From Epichloe hybrida (taxonomy: Eukaryota; Ascomycota; Sordariomycetes; Hypocreales; Clavicipitaceae), in the NCBI GenBank assembly GCA_019022495.1, contig JAFEKR010000002.1, positions 1,302,001-1,366,000 of the forward strand: a stretch of 64,000 nt of DNA. Reading direction: 5' to 3'. Below, piece after piece: positions 25,729 to 37,462 of this stretch. The position numbers and the translations under genes were made by a program. The notes under the pieces are model-generated. The model saw nothing but the letters and a program-made list of their open reading frames with translations, was not told where the DNA came from and made no database searches. The first letter of the stretch is position 1. The number at the start of each line of letters is the position of its first letter.

Positions 25729-26788
25729 ATGGCACCTGTCACTGCCATCACTGTAAGTCGGCTTTTCGACTTTCCCAGCCGTGTAAGTCCTGTGCCTTGC
25801 GTGATTTTTATGATTTTTATTATTATTTGTTTTTGACAAGAATTGGCAGAGAAATAGTGAAGCCCCAGAAGTTGCAGCTTCGATACTTGAATTACGCCAC
25901 GAAGTCGGTGCCATGCGACGAGATATCTCAGCCAGGCTGGACCAAGTCAGCATATCGACCTCGGAACTCGAGAGACGACTTTTGGACATTGAGAGTTCTT
26001 TCATGGCTCATCTCAATGCGAGGCTGGACAACCTCCTAGAAGGCGTTACCACGACACGTCTCGATATTCAGGGCCTTGCACTAGACTTTGACCAGGGGCA
26101 TGACAGGGTCTTTTCGGGCCTGAACCATGTCCGCGGCTCTGTCTTTGACGTTGTGCATAAGTCCCAGAAACAGATATCACGTAGCATTGATGGCTTGTCC
26201 AAGACTTTGACCGAAAGCAACGATCGAGCCAGGGATGGCTTTCTCGAGATTGGTCGAGGCATTGACGTCAGCCATAATGCCATAGTGGAAAAACTGGACA
26301 TGGTGCCCAAGGACATCAGCTCAACCATCTGTGACAAGATTGACAACGCCAATGGCAATGTCAACCAAAAAATCATGGAGAGCCGAGACCATGTGTGCGA
26401 TAGAATCAGTCAAGTGCAGGAAGAGGTGGAACGTTCCCGTCGTCGGATCAACGAGAAGATCAACTCGATGCACGAAGCAACGGCTGGCCTTGTCAACACC
26501 ACGCGCGATCGCGTAATGCACAAAGTTGACCGCATCGCTGCCATTTTGTGTTCCATATTGCCCGTTGTACGGGAGATTCGAAACAGCTGCCAAAGCACAG
26601 TGAGTAAGGAGGTCGGTTTCGAAGGTAAGGGCACATGCAGTCAGTTCATCCTCCATCTGCCAACAAAGGCTCACATGACCGTGGCAGATTTTGTTGGTGA
26701 CACGGCGCATCTCGATACGAATGTCGAGGGCGAAACATCCAAGAGGAAGAAGCGACTCGAGTCGATTCTCAAGTTCCCCAAGTATTAG
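25729..26788 (+). CDS. Coiled-coil protein, unknown function
   Basis: Exon 1 (25729-25752, eight codons) and exon 2 (25850-26788), joined across a 97-base intron (donor GTAAGT, acceptor GGCAG), give 320 residues. Most of the chain (about 15-230) is a regular run of long amphipathic helices with repeated Asp-Arg/Ser-Arg/Lys spacing (RRDISARLDQV, KLDMVPKDIS, RRRINEKIN), typical of a long coiled coil or apolipoprotein-like helix bundle. No transmembrane segment or catalytic motif is seen, and the C-terminus is basic (KRKKRLESILKF). A 63-base stretch inside exon 2 (26625-26687, GTAAGG to GGCAG) also fits a spliceable intron and keeps the frame either way. I do not recognise the family. Confidence 0.7.
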
Positions 26789-28937
26789 GTTTCTCCATGA
26801 TTCAAGGGGAAAGGGGATTATTGCAAGCTCTAGTCGCCTGAACCGCCTGATTTTTCTTGCTTGGACGTCACCAACACAAGCTTCGATGGACAATGCTTGG
26901 CAGAGCGATGGAGCGGGGAGAGGGGGGAGAGAGGCTATGATGGGCCTTAGGATAACGTCGGTTGATTTTGCACTGGAACATGCTGTGTCCCTGCATCATG
27001 GCCACGCGGGATTTTTCAAGACCCGTTTCGGCCTGTGTCCGAGAGCGATGGAGGATGTAAAGCGCCAAAAGCGAAGTTGGCGGCGTAACCCTAACCCTAA
27101 GACGCGAGCAAAAATCGAGGCACGAATTGGAAGTAGTGCTAGACTGAGCTACGACGACCCATCGGCAACTCTGACTGCTTTGCTTCCTTGGATGGGCACG
27201 TCGCAAGGGAGGGTTTCAATCGCTGATGATGGACTTGATTGGCTGGCCAAAGGGGCTCGTCTCTGGCGTTTCTGGACAGGCAGTACTTCATCATGGGTCT
27301 GAAGGCCTCCGTGGTAATAACTGAAGCAGATTTGGGTGTTAATAATGAGCGTTGCGGCGCCGGATCCGCTGCGTGATCTGCCATGACGAAAGCCATGCCA
27401 CTGAAAGACACGTTCACTATTGAGCTTGTTTTCCGCTTATCCTTTTGTGGTCGCCGGTGGCTGTATATGTAGATATAAGGATGCGGAATCCACCTGACCT
27501 TGCATTGTCTTGACATGTCACGGCTTCGTAATCCCGCCAGTCAGCATCGGCTGATCTCCGTCGACAGCGAAGCCAATCGCCACGACGCGGCTCTTCGCCG
27601 CCTTGCTAGTCAATCCCTGGCTCGAATCGTGATCGTGATGGCGGCTCTGCAAGGCGGACTCGGCATGTCATGGCAGCTAAACGTCCATCATCCGATACAC
27701 ATGACTGCTGGGGGCGATCGAGGTGCTGACGTGGCTCTAGCAAGCCCGGCCAGCTCAAATAATGTTGCTCAGCCCGCAATAGAGTGTCTGTAGGCACTGT
27801 AGCAAACGCCCAGCCAAAGAGTGGAATATGGCAAGTCTAGCTGGTCAAGAATAGGTGGGAGACCTCAAGTGCAATGAGTTGAGGATGTTCGATATTAGGA
27901 CGAAAAGAGGGGAGATCGGAGCATGCGAAAGTACATGGACAGATGAGAGAGAAGCTAAGAATACTTGGGAGGATTTGCGGAAGAAGCGTTCCTTGCATGC
28001 ACATTGTGGTCGTAGACCCCTGAGGGGTGCGTGGCCACGCGATATCGAATATCGGGAAGGGGGGTCAAACCCGAGAGGTGCGACAGCAACCTCAAATACA
28101 AGAGAAAGTCATGTAAACCAAAAATACGAAGGCCGAAAATTGAGCAAACGGTCCAAACGGGCCAGGACTCCTCGTTGTCGAATATGCAGATTCCAACATG
28201 GGGGACGCTCAGGTGTCGATGTCGATGTTTGGAACGACAACCACAACAGCGCGACCAAATCTAGGAATATGGCAAAATCAAGTCATATCATAGATTCTAG
28301 GATTCTGCAAGTTCATCAGGCAAATAATATGCGACCCGAACCCCAGGGAGGGCCGAAAGTCGGAGCTAGAGAACCTGATATTCTGACATTCTGACGGACT
28401 GTAAGCACTGTCAGAACTGTCCGCTGAGCACCGTCGATGCTTGGCAGGTGTTCCATGTTCCATTATCGCTCCTTCCTTCTTGTTGAAGTAGGGCTCTCTC
28501 GCCCCTAGACCCTTCTTTTTTCTCTCTTACGTGTCAACGCGATCTCGAGAATCAAAATACTTCACACACGTTTTTACTGATTCTGACTGCACCATCAGCT
28601 TTCCCGTACCACTCGCTGCCTACTCGCCTCTCCAAGTTTGCATGCCTGGTCTCTTTTTTTTTTCACTTTCCGGTATTTTGTTTCCACTTGGAAAGTAGGA
28701 AAACTTAATCCTGGTAGGAATCGCTTTCTGTTTCTTGGGGCGCCCGTCCTTGACAGCTTATTCTTCGCAAGTTCTCGCTCGTACGCCGGGGGGGGGCTCT
28801 TCTTCCTCTAGGAACTGCCCTTCTCTACTGCATTTGATATTTCTTCAATCTGCTTTAGGTTTTTGAATCTCAGGTAAATTCTTTTTCAAAGTGACGAAAG
28901 AATTCTTTGACCAAAGCAGCAGTTGAGTGTATCGATA
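26789..28937. other. Intergenic, no supported gene
   Basis: About 2.15 kb. Frames of up to about 180 codons (for example 27855-28394) are Arg/Ser/Asn-rich with no domain and I do not accept them. A short telomere-like repeat lies at 27086-27100. From about 28480 the sequence becomes C/T-rich, the likely promoter and leader of the RRM gene. Confidence 0.5.
27086..27100. repeat. Interstitial telomere-type repeat
   Basis: TAACCCTAACCCTAA, two and a half units of the fungal telomere hexamer (TTAGGG on the other strand), in a non-coding stretch far from any contig end. It could be a Tbf1-type telobox or a chance or relic repeat. Confidence 0.7.
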
Positions 28938-31759
28938 ATGGCTTCTCAACGGCCCAACGTCGACAGTGGCAAGCTTCCCTCACTAGGAGCTGGTCTTCAT
29001 TTTATGCGAAAATCTGCTTCTCATGAACCCCTCGGATTTGACGCATCACCTTCGTCCGACACGGATTCTGATGTGGGTACGTATCAGTGATAGCAACTGC
29101 GTTTCCATCTGTCGGGCCGCTTTTGTGTTTCGTTACACCCAGCGCCGTTTGTTCTGTCACAGCAAATTTAGTTTGAGCCCTCATATTATTCTAAGCGATA
29201 GCTTCTTGTGTCATGAAGGATTTAATTCCCGACATGTGGCGGCATCTTGTCGGAATCTGCCTTTAATTTGTTACCTCCATTCAGATTTCGTTCTTTCAAC
29301 GTTCAACGGCTGTTGATTTCAAACTCTATTGCTTTTAGCTAGTATTTTCAGGTTTAACTTGGCCTTTCGCTAGCTGAAGCGGTCATTTATGCATGATCCT
29401 GACAGCGTATAGGAATCAAACAAAGCTCAACAAGCGCTGCATTGTCTCCTTCGCCATCTTCTAGGTAAGTGTTCTCAGGGATTGCACTGAATTACGAGTA
29501 ATTGACTGATCTATGGCAGGAAGCATCAGCGTCAGGCTGCCTCTGATGATGGAACTCCCAAAACTACCAAGTAAGTGCGGGCACACGAGCATTTATAAGT
29601 GATTATCTGACTTTCCCCCCTTAGTTCATCTGCGTTTCTGGTAGGGTCAAGTGTAGAAGATGATGTGTTTGCAGAAACTTCTGGCGAGACAGCTGTCGTA
29701 TTGTCCAGCCCCAGCAAGGACACGCAATTGCAAATTAATCCAACCAGCGTCGACGCGCAAGGAATATACCCCGGGACTGCCTGCATGTTTGTTGCAAAGT
29801 ATGGATCATCCTCTTGACTCATACTATTCAAGACCTAACATTTCACAGCTTGTCACAGCCTTATGATGATCGAACTTTGGAGTTGGAGGTTACAAAAACC
29901 TTCAGCCAATTTGGCGAAGTCTGGGTCAAGATCAAACGAGACGGCAGCCAAATGCCGTTTGCGTTTTGTCAATTTACTGTAAGTCATCCACATTTTAGAA
30001 TTCCGTCTCAAGTCCGAGAGATTTACTCAAACGCGACACAGCGAGACGATCACGCTCAGAATGCTGTCAAATTTGGCAAAGGCATGATCATACTCGGACG
30101 ACCGTGCCGCACGGAAATGGCTCGAGCGCATTGTATGTCAATTTCCTTGAGTATTGCTTTGGATATCTCTAATTTCAGTAGCTTCATTCATCGTTTTCAA
30201 GAAGTCTGGAGATCCAACTAGCCTTGCTGAGGCAACTGATTTGCTCGGCCAGCTTGGGGAGGTAGCCAAGGCAGAGTTTCTTCAAGAGGACGTTCAGACG
30301 TCTTTGAACATACCTCGAGCTGCTCTTGTGACGTACAAGATGTATGACAACCGACGCGACCCCGTCAAAGTAAGTATGCCCTTCTCATTCCCCACTGTCC
30401 TTCTACTTGTGCCTTCCCGTATCATATCTGACACAGCGTCCTCTCTAGTATTTCGCTCAAAATCATAATTTCCTTGTTTTAGCCAATGACCCGAAGCGAA
30501 TACCAGACGTCAACGCTGTGACATTCTGTCGGCCCTCATGGGATGGTGGGCGTGAGCTCATGGAACAGTACGACAAAGATCGTCGCTCTGCATTCGTTGG
30601 CAACTTGCCACTGTCCATGACTGAGGGACTTCTTCAGACTATCGCAAACTCCTGTGGGGAGGTTCTAAGCGTACAGCTTTACAAAAAATTGATTCCAGGA
30701 GGAAACGGTATAGTCCATCCCTGCATTATTGCCGATCATCATAGCTAACTTGTTATTAGGCTTAAAACATTGCTTTGGTTTCGTTGAATTCATGAGACCA
30801 GATTCCGCGGATGACCTTGTTAATTCTCTTGTAAGTTTCCGCCTTGACTGTAGGAGTTTCGCGACTAATTTTGCTTCTCACAGCATGGTTCGGATATGGA
30901 TGGCTATCGTGTACGGGTAGAGCGTAAACATTCTCGAACTTTCACGACACCACAGCGGGCAGCGGGGCAGCTCCGACATGTTCGGTCAACCATTCCCAGA
31001 CGTCGGGCCTTTGGGGATCCTGATATTCCTTCCTCAGCAGATGGCCCAAGTGCCACCTCCCCTACTGGTAGCTTTAGAATATCGGGTCAGGCGCTGGCCG
31101 GTAGCTCCAAGTCATTCTCCTACGGACGGGGACGCAGGCCTCGTGCCACAATCTTCAGCCCAGATACGTCTATGGGGAAAGCATTCTCGTCTGGCAACCT
31201 CAGGCACGCCGCTCGGGGTCTTGAGTCTCATGAAGAACCTGAGAGTAAAGCATCAGAGCTGTCAAGACTGGAGGCTGCATCATTCAACAAGAAGTCTGTG
31301 GAGTTTCATTTGCCTGAAGGCGAACACACTGGAGAGCCCGTGACTCAAGGCACAGCAGCAGAAGTTCAGCATCAAAATGAAGACCCTACCACCCCAAAAT
31401 TTCAGACGCAGGGAGATATTCAGGAGGCGAAGCCTCGAGACGCGTCTCCGCCTCAAACGGATGGCAATGTTGCCTTCCCGCAGCCACCGCCCTTGACTTG
31501 GATGCCGACTTACTCGCCCTACGGTTATCCCTACATGAGCGCCCCTATGACGCCTCAAGGGGGGCCTGGAATGATGTATGGTGGTTATATGGCCCCTCCA
31601 TATTATGGCACCATGTGCGACATGTTTGGGAATCTGGTGGTTTCCCCGACTCCGATGATGAGTCCTTATCATGCCACTCACGTCCCCAACGATTTATCTG
31701 GTCGCACTGACGAGAACAGGGAACCACAAAGACCAGACTGTCGTAACGGCTCTGAATAA
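28938..31759 (+). CDS. Three-RRM RNA-binding protein
   Basis: Ten exons (28938-29076, 29413-29464, 29520-29570, 29625-29798, 29849-29978, 30042-30132, 30179-30369, 30449-30707, 30760-30830, 30884-31759) give 677 residues with every junction in phase. RRM1 (about 135-210) starts MFVANLSQPYDDRTLE. A second, more divergent RRM-like domain (about 212-300) contains LASFIVFKKSGD. RRM3 (about 322-405) has AFVGNLP as RNP2 and HCFGFVEFM as RNP1. The N-terminal 130 residues and the C-terminal 270 are disordered; the tail has a Pro/Met/Tyr/Gly-rich patch (about 580-635). The layout suggests a regulatory mRNA-binding protein, with domain number reminiscent of the Pes4/Mip6 type. The exact orthologue and targets are not assigned. 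Intron 6 is only 46 bases; intron 1 is long (336 bases). Confidence 0.87.
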
Positions 31760-33024
31760 TTTCTCCCATGCCATTTATTGGCTTTGGGGTTCATGCCTCA
31801 CCTTTAGCCGGAAGCCATCTTGTCCTGGCTTGTTTGTTTCGGCAAAGGCAACAGGTTTCGGGGGCCTTGCTTCTTCGATCTTTTCCCTATTTCTTTCCAT
31901 TTCGGCGACGTTCGCAATGCATCGCTGCTTTTCTCATCAAAGTGCTCATATTCTGTGGCGTCGCGCAAACAATGTTCCCAACGAGCCGCGGGCCAACAAA
32001 CCACGACTTGGATGTTGGTGCTTACTTTTAATTATCTGGCATTTCTTAGAACGTCCGCGTTTGTTTGTTCAAAGGGACAAACCCAGAGGAATTGTGTAAT
32101 GAACACCAGAGACTACGTTATGGAGAGATTTCATTTGACTGTTTGAGTAATTCAGGAAATCATAATCGGGAACAGGATAGTACAATCTGGAAGTGGCCAG
32201 CATTAGCATTCTGTGTTGAAGGACGCTTGACTATGGGGCCGTGGCAGTAGCAAGGGAGAGACACCATGTATGTAGGAGTAGAATCACCAAAGGCGACTAG
32301 TCTTCCGTTGTTCTCTTGCATTCAGTGCGATGGTAACCTCTCCTGAATCAGTAAAGACGGGGCAGCTCTACTAAGTGTGCATCCTGTCTTCCATGCTTTT
32401 TGGCGTAGCAGCGATCTCTTTCGCAGCACTGTTGGCATGGAAGTGCCACGACAAGAGGATGCGTATGTATTATCTCAAGAGTGACACCGGGGGAGGGCGT
32501 CTGCGGAACTGGTCGACGGACGCATGCGCGCGCCTGGCACAGGTGGGCTACGTTGACTACATAGAAGCGCCTCGCGCTGCAGGCTCCTGGTCATCCAGGA
32601 AGGGGAACTCATTTTAAACCGCCGTAAGTACGGAGTACTTGTTATTGACTTTCAACTAGAGAATAACGAGGAGTCGAGTGATGGGGTTCGGCATTGTCGG
32701 ATTTATTAGGTTGTGATGGCATTGTTGGTGGACCGGCTGGATCTGATTGGGTGGGACGAAAAAACATGCCCGGCTAGCCTAATTAGGTCGTATCGTCGTA
32801 TCCGCCCCAAGCACTTTTGTCTCCGGGTGGCGCCACGGTCCACCAGACTGGCTCGCCGCAAATCCATCAAGAATTTTCCTTGTTCTCATTGCGATAAAAC
32901 CCTCAACGCAACGCGACTTCTCTCGTTCCTAGGCGTTCGAGACTGAGACTGGGTCTAATCCTCTTTGCCTCTGACTGACTCTCTACTTGCAGACAGCATC
33001 TATCAATCGAAACTGCCTGACAAA
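31760..33024. other. Intergenic, no supported gene
   Basis: About 1.26 kb. It holds a TACGGAGTAC motif at 32629-32638. A short frame at 32375-32617 starts with a hydrophobic stretch but has no domain and is not accepted. The last 100 bases are the likely promoter and leader of the symporter gene. Confidence 0.5.
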
Positions 33025-35484
33025 ATGGGGCAGCCATCTTCCGAGGCATCGAATGCCATCGTCTACCTTACCTATGGAGCATTTCTGTGAGTAACAGCTG
33101 TACCTGTGTGCGTGATGTGCGCAACATGATTCTAACAAATGCCCTTCGCACAGAATTCTGGGTACAGGAATCGCTTGGAGGATGAGAAAGCAGTCCAAGT
33201 CGGATTTCCTGTCAAGCAATGGAACTCAAAGTGGTTAGCAAGAAACACTCCTGCGGCCAACTCGTCACACTCACACACACACTCACACGCACACCGCCCA
33301 TCGCAAGCTGTCGCAAAGGTGTGAGCATCATCTCGCTGACTGTTGTTCTCATTGTAGCTTTCCCTTTGGCTCTCAACTTTATCGCCTCTGGTGAGTAGGG
33401 CCGCGGCGGCTCTCCGCGACGCAATCAAAAATTTTCTTTTCCCCCGGGGCGGTGGCTTTTCTGGCCACAAAGGCTTAACCATGGCACCAACGCCCATCAT
33501 GGATCAGCGGGGATCCGGAAAGCATATACGACACACATGAAATCTCGCTGGATTTCAGCTTGAATGAGTAGAGTAGGTTTGTTCTTTGATCTCATTCTTC
33601 CTCCTCTCTTGTCGTCGAGGTTGCATGTGTTCTCATTCTCTTCTGGGGCTTGCACAGCAGACTGTTTACTCTTTACCGAGGATTCAGTCTAAACTCCCTG
33701 TATATATATATGTTCATTTTGTTGCTCCGAGGAGAGAAAGCATGAATACCTCGTCGTCGGAGGGGAGAAGATGCGGCTCACTACGGGCGCCGATTTGAAG
33801 CAGTCAGCGAAAGTCCACCTCTCAGAGGACACTCTGAGAGACTTCGCAACTGTGAATCTGAAGCTGAGATTGCACCGTAATTACTCGATCAAGTTAATGC
33901 TTGCGTGGGAAATGTGTTGCCGCTCCAACTCCCCTTCCTTTATAGCCCCCTTCGCGCCCGTTCTACGATCGAACTGACAGTCATAGCCCTCGGAGCCGGA
34001 ATCCTCTTCTCATACCCTGAGCTCGCCACTATCGCCGGTGTTCAGGGCGTCGTCGTTTACGCCCTGGCATCGGCGTGCCCGATGCTTATTTTCGGGGCGC
34101 TTGGCCCAATCATTCGCCGCAAGTGTCCTGAAGGGTTCGTCCTGACGGAATGGACGAGACAACGCTATGGTACAATCACCATGCTGTACCTCAGCTTCCT
34201 CACGCTGGTCACGTTGTTCTTGTACATGGTGGCGGAGCTGTCTGCTCTCGGCCAGGTGGTTTCAACACTGACCGGCCTTGACAGTTTACCTGTCATTATT
34301 GTTGAATGCGTCATCACGACTATCTATACTTGTAAGTCTGGAGCATGCGCGAATGCTGTGTTGTTTCTAGATATCCTTTTCACTGACGGTTCGCAAAATC
34401 AACAGCCCTTGGTGGTTTCAAGATTTCTTTCCTCACAGACATCATCCAAGGTGGCATGGTGGTCGGTCTTATCATTGTGGCCACCATCACCGTGGGAGTC
34501 AAGACAGACATCAAGCGAGAGCTCATCGATTCGTCCCACCTGCTCGACTCCAGCCTACTTGGCTGGCAGCTTTTGTATATTCTTCCGGTCGCCGTTCTCA
34601 CCAATGACTTCTTCCTGTCCAGCTTTTGGTTGCGGACCTTCTCGTCCAAGTCTGACAAGGACCTGATGCTCGGTGTCTCCATGGCCATGGTTGTCATTCT
34701 GTGCATTCTCGTGCTCGTTGGATGCACTGGTCTGATTGCTGCTTGGTCTGGCGCCTGGCCTTCTGACGGTTCTCAGCCGGGGTCCTTGGCCTTCTTCCTT
34801 TTGCTCGGCCAACTTCCCACCTGGGTCATCGGCGTCGTTCTCGTCATGGTTGTGTCGCTCAGCTGTGCCGCTTTCGACAGCCTGCAGTCTGCCATGGTCT
34901 CTTCTGCCTCGAATGACCTGTTCCGCAACCGCCTCAGCATCTGGTACATCCGCGCCATGGTCGTTGTCATGATGGTCCCCGTCGTTGTCGTCGCGCTGCG
35001 AGCCTCTTCGATCTTGCAGATCTACCTCATCAGCGATCTTCTCTCAGCGGCCACCATTCCCGTCTTGTGTCTTGGCCTGAGCGACCGAGCGTACTGGTGG
35101 CGCGGCTTCGAGGTGGTCGTCGGCGGACTCGGCGGCATCCTGACCGTCTTCATCTTCGGCGCAGTCTACTACGGCAATGCCTACGATGGCGGCCAGCTGC
35201 TCCTCATCAAGAACGGCTTGTACGCCAAGGACTGGAGCACCTTTGGCGCCTTTGTCGCAGCCCCGGCTGGCGGCTTCCTCTGGGGATTCGGCGCTCTGGG
35301 TCTTCGCCTGTCGTTCCAGTACGTCAAGGCCAAGATTCGTCATGAGCGCTTCGACGCGCTGGACCGTCCTTCATCTCATCTGCGCGCATCCAGAACTCGG
35401 CAGTCCCGGACGCAGACATATAGCGACTCTGGTGTGCCGCAGCAAGTCGTGGTCAGCACGTCCAAAGCCGGTAAATTCTTCTAA
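33025..35484 (+). CDS. Sodium/solute symporter-family permease
   Basis: Five exons (33025-33086, 33154-33233, 33319-33390, 33987-34331, 34406-35484) give 545 residues. The protein is a multipass permease of the sodium:solute symporter (SSS) family. Visible marks are the GAGILFSYPELATIAG loop, the charged GPIIRRKCPEGF turn, the SLGGFKISFLTDIIQG segment (joined across intron 4), FDSLQSAMVSSASND, and about 12 hydrophobic helices. Fungal SSS members include the Dur3 urea/polyamine carriers, but this chain is shorter than Dur3, so the substrate is not assigned. The C-terminus is hydrophilic with a Ser/Thr/Arg patch. Intron 3 (33391-33986) is 596 bases, unusually long here. Two acceptors six bases apart (33980, 33986) both keep frame; the later one fits the family spacing best. 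The donor of intron 2 (GTTAGC) is weak. Confidence 0.85.
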
Positions 35485-35572
35485 ATGGCCAGATGGGCTA
35501 CGTACGTGTGTGTCTTTTAGTTTGTAAACAGGAGACATCTGTAGTAAACAATCACCAAAAACAAAACCAAGG

Positions 35573-35603
<31 letters not shown>

Positions 35604-35930
35604 GGCGGGAAAACTGTATCGAGGAGGGCTTTTACTGATGTCACCGACACACATAAAAGATGGGGAGTGGTTGGCAAAGCCCGTGAATCCGTCAGAGACC
35701 CGATCACAGGCTCAGATTGCTACATTGGAAATAATACATTTTGTACAATCCTCTCTCTCTCTTTGTTTCACGCGCCCCTTGCCGCTCCGCTTCCATGCAA
35801 TAAGCAGTAATAGTACAGTTACCATGATTAAGCAAGTCCGTGGCTGAAATTCCACGTCTTCCAATTCATGCCATGTTTTTCTTTTCTTTTTCTTTTTTTC
35901 TTTTTGAAATGTCAACCGCCCTTCTTTCCA
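35485..35930. other. Intergenic between convergent genes
   Basis: Between the 3' ends of the symporter and the mL45 gene. It contains a run of 27 T (35577-35603) and other T-rich tracts. No gene is supported. Confidence 0.6.
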
Positions 35931-37065
35931 TTATTGTTTCGTCGCCGACTCATCCCACCCCGCTCGTCTAGCCTGCTCCTTGTCTATGACAGCCTTTTCC
36001 TGCAGATACGCCTCGAGCGTAGTCGCCGAAGTGGTTCCCCACAGCCGCCACGGCGACATCTCAAACGTCTTCGAGTTCGCCTGCCTCGACAAGACGACAT
36101 ACTCAATCTTGTCCTGCAGCTTCAAGCTACCGGGCACCGTCGCCCCCGTCTCGACATTGTACCTCGACGCCTTCTGCGTCGACGAGATGGCCACGACGGC
36201 CTGCTCCGTCATCAGGATCTTGTCGTGGGGGTTCACCTGGTGGATCTGGTGGGACACGAGCTTCGGGTAGACCAGTCGGCCATTGTACCCGACGACCTCG
36301 AAGCGCACGCCCTCCTTGGCATCGCGCCGGTCGATGGCCGCCGAGAGCTTCTTGGCGAATTCACCGAGACAGATCTTGTTGAGGGTGGCTTTGTCGCCGG
36401 CGGCAAAGGCCTCGAGCATCTCGCGGTACATGGCTTTTGCGGTGGGCGCAATCTTGGCCCTGCGGGCCTTCCATTTCGGTCGCGTGGTCCAGCTGGGCAT
36501 GGACTTGAGCTTGAAGTTGAGGACAGAGGTGGCGCCGATGAGCCAGTGCTTTAGGCGGCACCAGTGGTACTGCGCGAAGGCGCGGGGGGATCGGGGGTAT
36601 CGGGATAGCGGGAGGGAGACGAATGTGCCTGCGTTTCGTCGGTGGACTGTTAGTATTTCCTTGTTCCGTCGTTGCGTTGCGTTGCGTTGCGTTGCGTTGC
36701 GTTGCGTTGCATGATCGATCGTAGGGGGTGAGTGACAGACATGTTCATGTTGTCTGTTTCCGTGTCGGAAAGGGGATTCTTTTTTTTTTTTTCAAAGACA
36801 AAGACTAACCGGGAAAGAGAGGACCTCCACCATCCCTAAAGTACTCTGCATTGGCGAGCCTCTGCATGCGCGACATGCTCTGCTCCTTGGCCATCTTGCC
36901 GGAGCTCTGTCGAGAAGCTCTGTCGAGCTCTCGAACGATTTTGTTTCGGCCCGGCACGGAGGCGTAGTATCTCGACGGGGAGTAGTGGACCACGAGCGGT
37001 CTCGCGCGGATTCTCTCGAACGGGCGGGATACCGTGGCACGCCATGTTGACGATAGCGACGCCAT
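35931..37065 (-). CDS. mba1: Mitochondrial ribosomal protein mL45 / Mba1-like
   Basis: Exons 37065-36810 and 36628-35931 (181-base intron, donor GTTAGT) give 317 residues. The N-terminus (MASLSSTWRATVSRPFERIR) is Arg/Ser-rich without acidic residues, like a mitochondrial import signal. The rest (about 130-300) is a Tim44-like domain of the mL45/Mba1 family, including MYREMLEAFAAGD, ICLGEFAKKL and PWRLWGTTS near the C-terminus. The protein lines the exit of the mitochondrial large ribosomal subunit and tethers it to the inner membrane for insertion of newly made proteins. The first ATG of the open frame lies 85 codons upstream, but that segment is not family-like and overlaps the divergent promoter, so the start at 37065 was chosen. 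The intron holds eight GTTGC repeats. Confidence 0.85.
36671..36710. repeat. (GTTGC)8 microsatellite
   Basis: Eight perfect tandem copies of GTTGC inside the intron of the mL45/Mba1-like gene. Since it is intronic, length changes would not alter the protein. Confidence 0.9.
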
Positions 37066-37462
37066 TGTGCGGATTGCGGCGTGCGGAAGGGCGTCGTTCG
37101 TGAGGCCATTCGGACTGGCGGGAAATTTATTTGGTCCTGCTTCTAGAAGCTTGGCTGGGCGGCGGATTATCAATATCCCTGTCCGGGTCCGGGGGGGGTG
37201 TGCTAGATGGATCCACCTGGAACAGAGCGGGTTGATGGTGAACTCTTTCTGGATCGCATAATGAAGCACTTGTGTACAATTGCGACGGCTTGCTTGAAAA
37301 GACTGTAGTTTCCTTGGCACTCGAGCTCATGTCTCTGTGAGCAAAGCGAGCCGATTGGCTCTTGCTGAGCGCATTCCGCGCCTCGTCTACTCACATCCAT
37401 CGAGAACCGACCAACTTCCACATTCTTTCCCCCTCCAAGCAGGTGATAAGTCACCGCCCGCC
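37066..37462. promoter_or_regulatory. Shared divergent promoter, mL45 / CIA30
   Basis: 397 bases between the start codons of two divergent genes, both for mitochondrial proteins. The gap must hold both promoters and 5' leaders. No specific factor site is claimed. Confidence 0.6.

Noticed and set aside
27086..27100. Chromosome end
   Set aside because: Only two and a half telomere units, inside a gene-bearing region; not a telomere.
26691..27302. 203-codon plus-strand frame overlapping the end of the coiled-coil gene
   Set aside because: Different frame over the real 3' exon, no domain, and a composition unlike the accepted genes.
27855..28394. 179-codon plus-strand frame
   Set aside because: Arg/Ser/Asn-rich with no recognisable motif, and no supporting splice sites.
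32375..32617. 80-codon frame with a hydrophobic start
   Set aside because: Could mimic a signal anchor, but the rest is unremarkable and nothing else supports it.
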